Assembly (NCBI GenBank): GCA_963747255.1
Contig: CAVVEG010000017.1
Span: 930,001 to 994,000 of the forward strand
Reading direction: 5' to 3'
Length of the DNA: 64,000 nt
Source: CAIYRG01 sp963747255
GTDB lineage: Bacteria; Pseudomonadota; Alphaproteobacteria; Micropepsales; Micropepsaceae
Under the pieces are notes generated by a model that saw only the letters and a list, made by a program, of their open reading frames with translations, did no database searches and was not told where the DNA came from. The stretch's first letter is position 1, and each line of letters opens with the position of its first letter. A program made the position numbers and the translations under genes. Shown here one piece after another: positions 17,208 through 25,334 of this stretch.

Positions 17208-18221
17208 ATGAAAATAATTCGCGCGTGCTGTTTGGCGGCAATCATGGTTCAGGGATGGATGCCGGCCAGCGCCGCGGATTCGCCAAATTATAAAATACTG
17301 CAACGGATCAAAGTACCGGACGGCGGATTCGATTACGCCACGTTCGATATGGCGGCTGATCGGGTGTATATGCCGCGCGGAGCCTTCACGACCGTCATAG
17401 ACCCGGGAACGGGAACGGTCTCTGAATTCGCAAACGGCGAAAGCAACCATATCGCACTGCCCGTTCCCGCAACCAATCTGCTGGTATTGACGCAGGGCGG
17501 TAAGGGCATTGTGCGAATTCTGGACAAGACTTCCGACCGGGTACTGGCCGACCTGCCCGCGGGAAAGAATCCGAATTCTGCCGCTTACGATGCGGCAACA
17601 AAATTTGTATTCGTGATGAACAAGGACAGCGGCAACGCGACTGTCGTCGATCCGATCGCCCGCAAAGTCGTCGATACGATTGCGATTTCGCCGAACGTGC
17701 TCGAATTTCCGGTTGCCGATGGCGCGGGACGAATCTTCGACAATGTCGAGACGACCGCTGAAATCGCCATCATCGATACGAAATCGAGGAAGGTAACCGG
17801 GACCTACAAATTGCCGGGGTGCGAGCGGCCTTCCGGTCTTGCTTATGCGCCCGACCTGAAGTTGCTGATTTCAGCCTGTCGCAACGGTGTCGCGAAAATC
17901 CTGCAGGCGGATACCGGAACCGAAGTGGCTTCTCTTCCGATCGGCGCCGGCCCGGATGCGGCAATTTACGATCAGAGGCAGAAACTCGCGTTTGTCCCTT
18001 GTGGTGGCGATGGCGTCCTGAATGTCATCTCGCTGGCAGATCCGGGACATCCCGCATCGGTGCAAACAGTACAAACCCAGGCGGGCTCGCGCACGGGAAC
18101 GCTGGATCCGAATACCGGCCGCATTTACCTGATGGCATCGAAGCCGGATCCCGCGGCGCCCGGCGGCCGTGGCGCACGAAGACTGGCAGGATCATGGGAA
18201 GTGATTGTGGTAGGCCCCTGA
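17208..18221 (+). CDS. Exported YVTN-type beta-propeller protein
   Basis: 337 residues. Residues 1-23 form a signal peptide (MKIIRACCLAAIMVQGWM, then cleavage near SAA-D). The rest is repeated blades of the kind VDPIARKVVDTI, IDTKSRKVTGTYKLP and ADTGTEVASLPIG, typical of YVTN-family propellers in the periplasm or outside the cell. These are usually binding or surface proteins, and the ligand is unknown. The start has an excellent GGGAGGAAATCA upstream. The gene stands alone, with crcB 48 bases downstream. Confidence 0.8.
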   Translation: MKIIRACCLAAIMVQGWMPASAADSPNYKILQRIKVPDGGFDYATFDMAADRVYMPRGAFTTVIDPGTGTVSEFANGESNHIALPVPATNLLVLTQGGKGIVRILDKTSDRVLADLPAGKNPNSAAYDAATKFVFVMNKDSGNATVVDPIARKVVDTIAISPNVLEFPVADGAGRIFDNVETTAEIAIIDTKSRKVTGTYKLPGCERPSGLAYAPDLKLLISACRNGVAKILQADTGTEVASLPIGAGPDAAIYDQRQKLAFVPCGGDGVLNVISLADPGHPASVQTVQTQAGSRTGTLDPNTGRIYLMASKPDPAAPGGRGARRLAGSWEVIVVGP

Positions 18222-18269
18222 TCTCATTCGGATCGCCCGCATACGCGGAAACGGAGATGCAAACCGGTG

Positions 18270-18662
18270 ATGTATCTGTGGATCATGGCGGGCAGCGCGA
18301 TTGGCGGCGGCCTCCGCTACTTCTTCTCCGGTGTTGTAGCGGCGCAGTTCGGAGAGACTTTTCCCTGGGGCACACTGTTCGTGAATGTCACCGGATCTTT
18401 TGTCATCGGTTTTTTCGCTACCCTGACGGCGCCGGACGGGCGCCTGATGACCCCTCCGGTCATGCGGCAATTCGTGATGACCGGGATCTGCGGCGGATAC
18501 ACCACCTTTTCTTCCTTCAGTCTGCAGACACTGAATCTCATTCGCGACGATGAGTGGCTGTATGCCGGCAGCAATGCCGTCCTTTCGGTCGTGCTTTGCA
18601 TGTTGTTCGTGCTGGCGGGGCATGTTGCCGCAGCCGCGATCAATCAGATGAAGGGAGCGTGA
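18270..18662 (+). CDS. crcB: Fluoride channel CrcB/Fluc
   Basis: 130 residues with four membrane helices. IMAGSAIGGGLRYFFSG, WGTLFVNVTGSFVIGF (the Asn that lines the pore) and GICGGYTTFSSFSLQT (the Thr-Thr-Phe-Ser-Ser-Phe-Ser track) are the family signature. The dimeric channel lets fluoride leave the cytoplasm. A GTG at 18267 precedes the ATG used here. The short space to the previous gene does not contain a fluoride riboswitch that I can recognise. A DUF190 gene, its usual partner, follows one base after the stop. Confidence 0.92.
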   Translation: MYLWIMAGSAIGGGLRYFFSGVVAAQFGETFPWGTLFVNVTGSFVIGFFATLTAPDGRLMTPPVMRQFVMTGICGGYTTFSSFSLQTLNLIRDDEWLYAGSNAVLSVVLCMLFVLAGHVAAAAINQMKGA

Positions 18663-18663
18663 G

Positions 18664-19011
18664 ATGCAAATCCCGAAAGACGCCGTTCTGCTGCGTGTAT
18701 TCATTGGAGAATCGGATCGCTTTCAGCATCACCCCCTGTACGAAGCCATCGTGCTGAAAGCCCGCGAAATGCATCTCGCCGGGGCCACAGTCCTGCGCGG
18801 CCCGATGGGCTTTGGCCATTCCAGCCGTCTGCACACGGCAAAAATCCTGCGGCTTTCCGAGGGCCTGCCGCTGGTGATTGAAATTGTCGATGCCGAAGAG
18901 AAGATCAACGCATTTCTGCCGGTCATCGACAGCATGATGGAAAACGGTCTGATCACGTTGGAGAAAGTGAAAGTGTACCGCTACGGAGAAGTTGGTGGGA
19001 TTGGTGGATAA
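18664..19011 (+). CDS. DUF190 protein
   Basis: 115 residues of a ferredoxin-like alpha/beta fold related to PII proteins: LLRVFIGESDRF, HPLYEAIVLKAREM, ATVLRGPMGFGH, LPLVIEIVDAEEKI and LITLEKVKVYRY. DUF190 genes often sit beside crcB, as here, so a role in fluoride tolerance or in regulating the channel is plausible but not shown. It starts one base after the crcB stop. The last residues are Gly-rich. Confidence 0.85.
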   Translation: MQIPKDAVLLRVFIGESDRFQHHPLYEAIVLKAREMHLAGATVLRGPMGFGHSSRLHTAKILRLSEGLPLVIEIVDAEEKINAFLPVIDSMMENGLITLEKVKVYRYGEVGGIGG

Positions 19012-19033
19012 CGAGCGGACGGCCCGAAAAGCA

Positions 19034-19074
19034 TCGGGCGGCAAGCGAGGCAACAATCCTCTCGAGCCGCCCGA
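19034..19074 (+). terminator. Two-part hairpin downstream of the DUF190 gene
   Basis: TCGGGCGGC (19034-19042) pairs with GCCGCCCGA (19066-19074), and an inner CGAGG pairs with CCTCTCG around a short loop. No T-run follows. It lies 22 bases after the crcB-DUF190 stop and could end that transcript or that of the convergent pilin gene. Confidence 0.45.
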
Positions 19075-19190
19075 TCCTATGCCCCCAGCGGAGGGATGAC
19101 CGCCTGTTCCGGGCTTTCGGGCCGGACCGGCGATTCCCGAAGGCCGTGGGGGAAGCGGCCGCTTCGGAAAACAGGTGATGTTTGCCGGTA

Positions 19191-19352
19191 TCAGATACTG
19201 CCCGCGATGGTGTTGAAAGTAGCGCTGAGGTTGGTGCCCACCAGCCCCACCGCGGTGATGATCACAACCGCAATCAGACTGGCAATCAGGCCATACTCGA
19301 TCGCCGTCACGCCAGATTCGTCGCTGACAAAACGAGAAATCAGTTTAAACAT
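19191..19352 (-). CDS. Flp/Fap-type pilin, copy 1
   Basis: 53 residues. The leader MFKLISRFVSDESG ends in the Gly needed by prepilin peptidase. The mature part begins VTAIEYGLIASLIAV, with Glu at +5 and Tyr at +6, the mark of type IVb Flp pilins, followed by a single hydrophobic helix and an Asn-Leu-Ser-Ala-Thr-Phe-Asn-Thr tail. Flp pilins are assembled by Tad machinery for surface attachment; no tad genes are in this window. AGGGAGAA precedes the ATG. It is a near-exact copy of the gene at 19710-19871. Confidence 0.9.
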   Translation of the reverse strand: MFKLISRFVSDESGVTAIEYGLIASLIAVVIITAVGLVGTNLSATFNTIAGSI

Positions 19353-19550
19353 TTAATTCTCCCTTTAAGTATTTCCTGCAAGCGGACCACTGGCACAGCG
19401 CCAATCGTCTGTAGAGAGATGATATGGGCGAGGTGATAATGATTTATGAATCGGGATTGACAGAGCCTCAGGCTGGAAAACCGGAAAAGCGAGCGATTTC
19501 AATGATCCGGAGGCGATCCATTAAGCAGATGTGAAGCATGATGAAACAAG
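19191..19550 (-). repeat. Tandem duplication, unit A (pilin gene and its upstream region)
   Basis: This segment matches 19710-20069. The pilin coding parts are almost identical, and the upstream parts also align: GCAAGCGGACC, GGCACAGCGCCAATCGTCTGTA, AATGATTTATGAA, CCGGAAAAGC and a TTAAGC block occur in the same order at the same spacing. The duplication therefore includes the promoter. It also accounts for most of the non-coding 19353-19709; the remaining 159 bases show nothing. Confidence 0.85.
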
Positions 19551-19709
19551 TCCTGGACGTCATGCATGGCGAGGACCGGGATTGACCGGCCGACAGGGGC
19601 TGTTGCCGAACGTGCATTTACGCGACGGTGAGTGCTGAATGCCGAACGGCCGACATGTGCGGACATGCCGGCCGTCAGGACTTCTGTGCAGAGGCAAAGT
19701 TCGCCGGTG

Positions 19710-19871
19710 TCAGATCTTGCCCGCGATGGTGTTGAAGGTAGCGCTGAGGTTGGTGCCCACCAGCCCCACCGCGGTGATGATCACAACCGCAATCAGACTG
19801 GCAATCAGGCCATACTCGATCGCCGTCACGCCAGATTCGTCGCTGACAAAACGAGAAAAAAGTTTGAACAT
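19710..19871 (-). CDS. Flp/Fap-type pilin, copy 2
   Basis: 53 residues, differing from copy 1 at only two positions: Phe for Ile at residue 5, and Lys for Ser at residue 52. The prepilin leader (MFKLFSRFVSDESG), the Glu5-Tyr6 of the mature protein and the hydrophobic helix are all kept. AAGGAGACC precedes the ATG. Most of the few coding differences from copy 1 are silent or conservative, so both copies appear to be under selection or the duplication is recent. Confidence 0.9.
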   Translation of the reverse strand: MFKLFSRFVSDESGVTAIEYGLIASLIAVVIITAVGLVGTNLSATFNTIAGKI

Positions 19872-20069
19872 TGAGGTCTCCTTCAAGGATTTGCATGCAA
19901 GCGGACCGATGGCACAGCGCCAATCGTCTGTACCGTGAGCATACGGGTGAGGAGCTAATGATTTATGAAGAACCGTACATAAAGCTGCGTGCCGAAAAAT
20001 CCGGAAAAGCCAGCCATTTCAACAATCCGGACGCAATCCGTTAAGCGCCTGTCAAGCATAACCGGACAA
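19710..20069 (-). repeat. Tandem duplication, unit B
   Basis: Second copy of the pilin gene with about 200 bases of upstream sequence, in direct orientation to unit A. Identity is very high in the coding part and lower but continuous upstream, ending around the shared TTAAGC and CAAGCAT or GAAGCAT blocks. Confidence 0.85.
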
Positions 20070-20111
20070 ACCCGGCACCACCCTGCACCGGATGCACCGC
20101 GCTAAATGGGC

Positions 20112-21419
20112 TCAATGCTGCGCAGACGGCATTGCGCCCGAAGCGGAGGGCTGCGTGTCTTTGGGCTGTTCCATGGTTGCAGCCTCGGCAGGCGGGAAAA
20201 GCAGGCGGAACAGCGTTCGCCTTTGGGGCGGCATGTCTGTTGCGGGTGTCGAGTTGGTGGCGGTAGCAGCGGCCGGTTTCGGCGCGGCTGCAACAGGTGT
20301 TGAGACCTGCGCCGGCGGCGTGCCCGCCGCTGCCGGGGTTGCCGCCGGATTTGCCCCAGGGGATGCGGTCTGGACCGCCGGCATGGTCGCCGCCTCGGCA
20401 GGAGGAAACAGCAGCCGAAACAGAGTGCGTCTCTCGCCGGGCATCTCAGTGGCGGTTGCCGGCACGCTCGTTCCGGGGGCCGAAGCCTGCTGCGCCGGCG
20501 TCGGAGCCGCCGATGGCGGAAACAACAGCCGAAGCAGGGTTCGCCGCTGTGGCGGCGCGTTAGCGTCAGGGGCCGTTGTGGCGAACTCGGTTGGCGATTC
20601 CGTGTCTTCGGTTGAAGCGGGTGCGGCATCGTCCGACCCGAACAGCAGCCGGAAGAGGGTGCGGCGCGGGCGCTTGCCGGAACTGATAACCGCCGGCGTG
20701 TCGTCGTCTTCTTCGGTCGAAGCCACCGCCGCAACCGGCGGAGTCATCGCGGGAACGGTGTCGCCAAACAATGATTTCAGCAGGGTTCGGCGGCGTCGAA
20801 CGGGCGGAGTTGGAGTTGCGGATGCAACAATGGTCGAAGCCACCGATGGCGTTGCGGCAGTGGTTGCGGATTCGGTAGCGTTGGCGGATGCCGGAGTGGC
20901 CGCGCTGGTGGTTGCCGGTGTGGCGGGAGCTGAAGGCATCGCGGCGGCGGGCGCGGGTGTGGCGGGCGCTGACGGCATCGCGGCGGCTACCGGCGCTTCC
21001 GGAGTAGCCGGAGACGGCGGCGAGACGGCCGGCACTGGCGCGGCTTGAGCCAATGTGGGCGTGACGATCTTCCGGTTGGGATCAACTGCCAGCGCGTTGC
21101 TCCGCGTCAGCAGAAACTTCTCCCCGTCACTGTAACCTGTGCCCAGGGCAGAGGCCAAATCCCTGTTTACCTGAGCCGACATACTCGCCGGGCTGGAGGC
21201 ATCGGCTTCACGGCCGGAGCCTGCGTCAGGCCGCGGCGGCCGCAAGCTGACATCCGGCGGAACGACAAGGGGCGCCCTGGTGCTGACCTCGAACTCATCG
21301 GGGGGTGTCTTGATCGTACCGACGGCTTCGCGAACGTCGGTACAGGCCGATAGATCCAGACCGGCGCCCAGGAGTGCCACGAGCATCGCTGCGCACTTCA
21401 ACTCCGAAAAAGTACTCAT
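20112..21419 (-). CDS. DUF3035-like lipoprotein with five basic amphipathic repeats
   Basis: 435 residues. A lipoprotein signal ends in the lipobox LSAC (Cys26). Residues 37-125 match the DUF3035 pattern of alphaproteobacterial lipoproteins (KTPPDEFEVSTRAPLVVPPD, then SLRPP). From 125 to the end the protein is Ala/Pro/Thr-rich and low in complexity. It carries five copies of R-R-T-L-(F/L)-(R/K)-(L/S)-L-F near residues 211, 253, 293, 331 and 401; the last three are followed by PP, and the last two by PPAEAATM. The start has GGAGG six bases upstream. The function of the tail is unknown; membrane or peptidoglycan contact is possible. Confidence 0.75.
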   Translation of the reverse strand: MSTFSELKCAAMLVALLGAGLDLSACTDVREAVGTIKTPPDEFEVSTRAPLVVPPDVSLRPPRPDAGSGREADASSPASMSAQVNRDLASALGTGYSDGEKFLLTRSNALAVDPNRKIVTPTLAQAAPVPAVSPPSPATPEAPVAAAMPSAPATPAPAAAMPSAPATPATTSAATPASANATESATTAATPSVASTIVASATPTPPVRRRRTLLKSLFGDTVPAMTPPVAAVASTEEDDDTPAVISSGKRPRRTLFRLLFGSDDAAPASTEDTESPTEFATTAPDANAPPQRRTLLRLLFPPSAAPTPAQQASAPGTSVPATATEMPGERRTLFRLLFPPAEAATMPAVQTASPGANPAATPAAAGTPPAQVSTPVAAAPKPAAATATNSTPATDMPPQRRTLFRLLFPPAEAATMEQPKDTQPSASGAMPSAQH

Positions 21420-21613
21420 GCTCAGCCTCCGGGCCATGTCCCTATTCAACACATTATCCGGGGTGCGCATACACACATTTGGGCGCTTGTCATGGATACT
21501 TATGGCGCACCCCGTCAACCGGACGGGAAGTTTAACAAGCAAGGCTGATCAGGACCAATAAAATAAATCCGTCATGCGGTTACCTATGTGTCCGGGCTGG
21601 ACAACATGACAAT

Positions 21614-21691
21614 TGGCGACCCCGACAGGATTCGAACCTGTGACCCACAGCTTAGAAGGCTGTTGCTCTATCCGGGCTGAGCTACGGGGCC
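21614..21691 (-). tRNA. tRNA-Arg (anticodon TCT)
   Basis: The minus strand folds as a full cloverleaf: acceptor GGCCCCG with CGGGGTC (one G-T pair), D-arm GCTC/GAGC, anticodon arm ACAGC/GCTGT with loop CTTCTAA, T-arm ACAGG-TTCGAAT-CCTGT. CCA is encoded (21614-21616). Anticodon TCT reads AGA and AGG. Confidence 0.95.
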
Positions 21692-21744
21692 CGTGCTCAT
21701 GTGAGAATATAGAAGCCAGGCAGCGGAAGACAGATGCGTGCCGT

Positions 21745-22050
21745 TCAGTGCGTCCAGGGAATCTTCCGGTCGAAACGAAAATTATCCGAATAGGACTTCA
21801 CCTTCGGCGCAGGAAGATGCGGCTCAAAGGACTGATAGGGAATTCCGTTCGCTTTTGCATAGTTCACGGCCTCTTCCCTCGTATCGAAATCGAGGATGAC
21901 CTGCTGACGCATGTCCGAGGAGGAAGTCCAGCCCATCAAGGGGTCGATTTCGCGGGGCTGTTCAGGCTCAAACTCCAGAACCCACTTCTTCGTCCGCGCC
22001 TTTCCGGACTGCATGGCCGATCTTGCCGGCTGATAAATACGTGCGAGCAT
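21745..22050 (-). CDS. ETC complex I subunit (NDUFS4-like)
   Basis: 101 residues. The conserved NDUFS4 core is present: ARIYQPARSAMQSGKARTKK, WVLEFEPEQPREIDPLMGWT, QVILDFDTREEAVNYAKANG and a C-terminal YSDNFRFDRKIPWTH. In mitochondria and alphaproteobacteria this small protein is an accessory subunit of NADH:ubiquinone oxidoreductase on the cytoplasmic arm. It is encoded away from the nuo operon, here between two tRNA genes on the same strand, as is common in this class. Confidence 0.92.
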   Translation of the reverse strand: MLARIYQPARSAMQSGKARTKKWVLEFEPEQPREIDPLMGWTSSSDMRQQVILDFDTREEAVNYAKANGIPYQSFEPHLPAPKVKSYSDNFRFDRKIPWTH

Positions 22051-22090
22051 CCCTTACTCCCAAATCGCAAATCTGCATCGGAACGGAGTT

Positions 22091-22167
22091 TGGTCGGGGC
22101 GGCGTGATTCGAACACGCGACCCTCTGCTCCCAAAGCAGATGCGCTACCAGGCTGCGCCACGCCCCG
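22091..22167 (-). tRNA. tRNA-Pro (anticodon TGG)
   Basis: Cloverleaf on the minus strand: acceptor CGGGGCG with CGCCCCG, D-arm GCGC/GCGC with loop AGCCTGGTA, anticodon loop TTTGGGA, T-arm GCGTG-TTCGAAT-CACGC, discriminator A and encoded CCA (22091-22093). Anticodon TGG. Confidence 0.95.
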
Positions 22168-22275
22168 GCGCCGCCCGGGTGGATACACGCTCCCTCGGGG
22201 CGCTTCAAGACGGAAGCGGGACGAAAGGCACGGCCCAGGACAGCGGCAGGCAAACGGCAACAATCTCTTCGCAAA

Positions 22276-23493
22276 TCAGGCGGCGCGGCGAAGGCGCAGC
22301 GCGGTCCACACAGTGTCGATCGACTCAACGAGATGATCGATCTGTTGGTCGGTGTGCATCGGCGACGGCGTAATGCGCAGGCGCTCGGTGCCGCGGGGGA
22401 CGGTCGGGAAGTTGATCGGCTGAACGTAAATTCCATGCGTGTACAGAAGTTCGTCGGAAACGATCCTGCACAGCGCCGCATCGCCAACGAGAACCGGAAC
22501 GATATGGCTCGGTGAATCGATCAGCGGAACATTTCGGCGGCCGAGCAGCGACTTGACGCGGGCGGCACGACTCTGCAGACCTTCGCGTTCGGCATTGCTG
22601 GAACGCAGATGGCGCACGGCCGCGAGAGCGCCTGCCGCGATCGCGGGAGGCAGCGAAGTGGTAAAAATGAATCCGGCAGCAAAGGAGCGGACGCAATCCA
22701 CGATCGCCGCCGTTCCCGTGATATAGCCGCCCATCACACCGAAGGCCTTTGCCAGGGTGCCCTCGATGATATCGACCCGGTGCATCTGCCCGTCGCGTTC
22801 GGCAACTCCGCCACCGCGTTCGCCATACAACCCGACGCCATGCACCTCGTCGAGATAAGTCATGGCGCCGTATTTTTCCGCGAGATCGCAGATCTTTCCG
22901 ATCTGGCCGAAATCGCCTTCCATCGAGTAAACGGATTCGAAGCAGATGATCTTTGGCGCACTGGCCGGAGCGGCGCGCAGCAACTCATCCAGATGCGCCA
23001 TGTCGTTGTGGCGGTAGATGCGTTTTTCCGCGCCCGAATGGCGCATGCCCTCGATCATCGAGGCGTGATTGAGTTCGTCGGAAAAGAAGATGCAGCCCGG
23101 AAGCAGGCGCGCGAGGGTGGACAGAGTCGCTTCGTTCGACACAAATCCGGAGGTGAAGAGGAGCGCGGCCTCCTTGGCGTGCAGCGCCGCCAGTTCGCGT
23201 TCCAGTTCGACGTGGAAATGATTGGTGCCGGAAATATTCCGGGTACCGCCCGAGCCGGCTCCGGCTTTGTCGATCGCGGCTTTCATCGCCGCGACCACGG
23301 CCGGGTGCTGCCCCATGCAGAGATAATCGTTGCTGCACCAGACGGTAATGTCCCGAACGCCGTTGGTGGTGTGATGATCCGCCGCGGGAAATTCGCCACG
23401 ATGGCGCAGGATATCGGCGAAAATCCGATACCGGCCTTCGCGCTTTAATTTGGCAATATTGTCTTTAAATATATGGCCGTACGCAAACGGCAT
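22276..23493 (-). CDS. hemA: 5-aminolevulinate synthase
   Basis: 405 residues, the size of bacterial ALAS. It condenses glycine and succinyl-CoA, the first step of haem synthesis by the C4 route found in alphaproteobacteria. VWCSNDYLCMGQHP, GSGGTRNISGTNHFHVELE, DEVHGVGLYGERG and the PLP lysine Lys249 in EGTLAKAFG are present, as is the glycine-binding N-terminus (FAYGHIFKD). It is downstream of a MarR gene on the same strand, with 135 bases between that contain a Fur-like site. hemB is 3 kb away on the other strand. Confidence 0.97.
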   Translation of the reverse strand: MPFAYGHIFKDNIAKLKREGRYRIFADILRHRGEFPAADHHTTNGVRDITVWCSNDYLCMGQHPAVVAAMKAAIDKAGAGSGGTRNISGTNHFHVELERELAALHAKEAALLFTSGFVSNEATLSTLARLLPGCIFFSDELNHASMIEGMRHSGAEKRIYRHNDMAHLDELLRAAPASAPKIICFESVYSMEGDFGQIGKICDLAEKYGAMTYLDEVHGVGLYGERGGGVAERDGQMHRVDIIEGTLAKAFGVMGGYITGTAAIVDCVRSFAAGFIFTTSLPPAIAAGALAAVRHLRSSNAEREGLQSRAARVKSLLGRRNVPLIDSPSHIVPVLVGDAALCRIVSDELLYTHGIYVQPINFPTVPRGTERLRITPSPMHTDQQIDHLVESIDTVWTALRLRRAA

Positions 23494-23575
23494 TGGTTCT
23501 GGTCTCCCGCCCTGACGGCGTTTCTATACGACCGCAGGGGCGGAGAATAGCCCAATACCGCGCTGACGCGCATAC

Positions 23576-23590
23576 AAATTCTCGGAATTT
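23576..23590. promoter_or_regulatory. Palindrome in the hemA upstream region
   Basis: AAATTC-TCG-GAATTT is a perfect 6-3-6 inverted repeat 83 bases upstream of the hemA start. It could be an operator or a chance AT-rich palindrome; it does not match the usual Irr box, which has GAA before TTC. Confidence 0.35.
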
Positions 23591-23611
23591 GCCGTTGCCT
23601 TGGTGCGGCTA

Positions 23612-23630
23612 TTTGCGAATGATTCTCGTT
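23612..23630. promoter_or_regulatory. Fur-like box upstream of hemA
   Basis: TTTGCGAATGATTCTCGTT resembles the classical 7-1-7 Fur site (TGATAAT-N-ATTATCA): the core GAAT-G-ATTC is symmetric and the flanks partly so. It lies about 118 bases upstream of hemA, at the end of the MarR gene. Iron control of haem synthesis is common in this class, which makes the site plausible. Confidence 0.45.
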
Positions 23631-24138
23631 ACAGCCGGTAGCGAACCTGATCCAGCCAGAATCTCTCCAGCCGGCGCAACGTGCGATTCATCGTCAGAAA
23701 ATCTTCTGCAACGAGGTTGCCCACGGGCCGGAGTGAGCCAAGCTGGCGCTCGAATAGCGCCGAGACCATGCGCCGGATTACCTGACCTTTCTCGGCCAGG
23801 CGAATGCATACTGCGCGGCGGTCGGCGTCAGAACGTTCGTGATGAATATATCCCAGCTCGACCAGCTTCTTCAGATTGTACGAGACATTGGAGCCCAGAT
23901 AATGCCCCCGGGTGCGCAACTCCCCGGCCGTCAGTTCCTGATCGCCGATATTGAACAGCATCAATGCCTGGACGCTGTTCACCTCAAGCTCACCACGGCG
24001 TTCCAGCTCGTCCTTGATCACGTCAAGCAATTGCCGGTGCAGGCGCTCGATCAGCGAAAGCGTTTCGAGATAGCCGGGTTTGATCGCCGAAAGGTCGTCC
24101 AGAACCTCGGCCGTTTCGGGATTCGTAAGTACGGTCAT
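23629..24138 (-). CDS. MarR-family winged-helix regulator (LdtR-like)
   Basis: 169 residues. The winged helix is residues 60-125: VNSVQALMLFNIGDQELTAG, then GSNVSYNLKKLVELGYIHHE (recognition helix) and a wing RSDADRRAVCIRLAEKG. Long helices on both sides would form the dimer interface. The sequence recalls the alphaproteobacterial LdtR group, regulators linked to cell-wall transpeptidases, but the target here is not evident. It lies between a CoA hydrolase gene and hemA on the same strand. Confidence 0.8.
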   Translation of the reverse strand: MTVLTNPETAEVLDDLSAIKPGYLETLSLIERLHRQLLDVIKDELERRGELEVNSVQALMLFNIGDQELTAGELRTRGHYLGSNVSYNLKKLVELGYIHHERSDADRRAVCIRLAEKGQVIRRMVSALFERQLGSLRPVGNLVAEDFLTMNRTLRRLERFWLDQVRYRL

Positions 24139-24206
24139 GCCAACTCCCGGTCTGATTTGATTTGAAATTAATTGCTACCGGTTAACGAATGCTTATCGCG
24201 CACAGG

Positions 24207-25238
24207 TCAGAGCACGAGTTCTTTTTCGCCCAGGGGGGCAAAGTACCGCCCGATTTCCTCATCCGGGACACCGGCCGGAGTGTCGGGATTCCAGTGCGGC
24301 TGCTGGTCCCGATCGATGAGAATTGCGCGGACTCCTTCATAGAGGTCATGACCGCGCAGAACCCGCAGGGTGAGCCGGTATTCCATTCGCATGCAGTCGT
24401 CAAAATTCAACTGGCGCGCTTCCCGCAGGGAGCGGAGCGTAAGTTTGAGGCTGGTGGGGGAACGTGTCGCAAGCGTGCGAGCAACCTGTTTCGCCCATTC
24501 TCCCCCCGCTTCAAGCCTGCCGATGATCTGTTCAACGCTCGCGCCCGCGAAAATTTCGGCGATTTCGACCGCATGGGCTGAGAGCGGCGCCTCACCGGGC
24601 ACAGCCTCGCCCAATGCCGCGACGGCGGCATCCGGAACTTGCCCTTTGGCCAGCAACCCGGCCAGACGCCCCGCTTCCGACGAAGCCACAAAATCAGTCG
24701 CAAGTCCGGCCCACAGCATGTCGGGCGGACTGATCCGAACGCCGGTAAGCGCAAGATAAGTACCGATTTCACCCGGAAGCCGTGAGAGAAAATAAGTGCC
24801 GCCCACATCGGGATAGAGGCCGATCGCCGTCTCCGGCATGGCAAAACTCGCCTTTTCCGTAACCAGCCGCCGCGCGCCATGCATTGAGAGCCCTGCGCCC
24901 CCTCCCATCGTAATGCCGTCAAGCAGGGCGACATAAGTTTTGGGGCAGTGCCGGATGGCCGCATTCAGCCGATATTCGGTCGCGAAATACGCTTCCGCCT
25001 GCGCGATGTCCTTGCGGCCCAATTCGTAAATGGCCCGGATATCACCGCCGGCGCAAAAGGCCCGCCCGGGAACTGCATCGATCAGAATTGCGTGAACAGA
25101 GGAATCACGCACCCAGCCCTGCAAGGCTTCATAAATCGAAGCACACATCCGATGCGTGAGCGCGTTGAGCACATTTGGCCGGTTCAGCGTAATGTGCCCA
25201 AGCATTCCCTCTTTACGCAGGATGACATCGGGTTTCAC
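24207..25238 (-). CDS. 3-hydroxyisobutyryl-CoA hydrolase, crotonase family
   Basis: 343 residues from the GTG at 25238. GHITLNRPNVLNALTHRMC, AFCAGGDIRAIYELG and the oxyanion segment DGITMGGGAGLSMHG are crotonase motifs. The catalytic Glu lies in FAMPETAIGLYPDVGGTYFL, and the long C-terminal helices with LNFDDCMRMEYRLTLRVLRG are typical of HIBYL-CoA hydrolases of valine breakdown, not hydratases. I chose 25238 because AGGA lies eight bases upstream and homology starts there; the frame is open to a GTG at 25295 without a ribosome-binding site. It is divergent from hemB. Confidence 0.88.
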   Translation of the reverse strand: MKPDVILRKEGMLGHITLNRPNVLNALTHRMCASIYEALQGWVRDSSVHAILIDAVPGRAFCAGGDIRAIYELGRKDIAQAEAYFATEYRLNAAIRHCPKTYVALLDGITMGGGAGLSMHGARRLVTEKASFAMPETAIGLYPDVGGTYFLSRLPGEIGTYLALTGVRISPPDMLWAGLATDFVASSEAGRLAGLLAKGQVPDAAVAALGEAVPGEAPLSAHAVEIAEIFAGASVEQIIGRLEAGGEWAKQVARTLATRSPTSLKLTLRSLREARQLNFDDCMRMEYRLTLRVLRGHDLYEGVRAILIDRDQQPHWNPDTPAGVPDEEIGRYFAPLGEKELVL

Positions 25239-25334
25239 GGCTGTGATCCTATGGTCATAGGCAGCCTGTGAGCGCGCATTGTATAGTGCCGTCACCGCGT
25301 TTTGGCGGGAAATGGTCCAGTTTCAGGCTGCGCA

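Noticed and set aside
18222..18269. Fluoride riboswitch before crcB
   Set aside because: Only 48 bases are available, and neither the conserved core nor the pseudoknot sequence is present.
19182..19874. Plus-strand open frames across the two pilin copies
   Set aside because: They are antisense to the Flp pilin genes. Their near identity only reflects the duplication.
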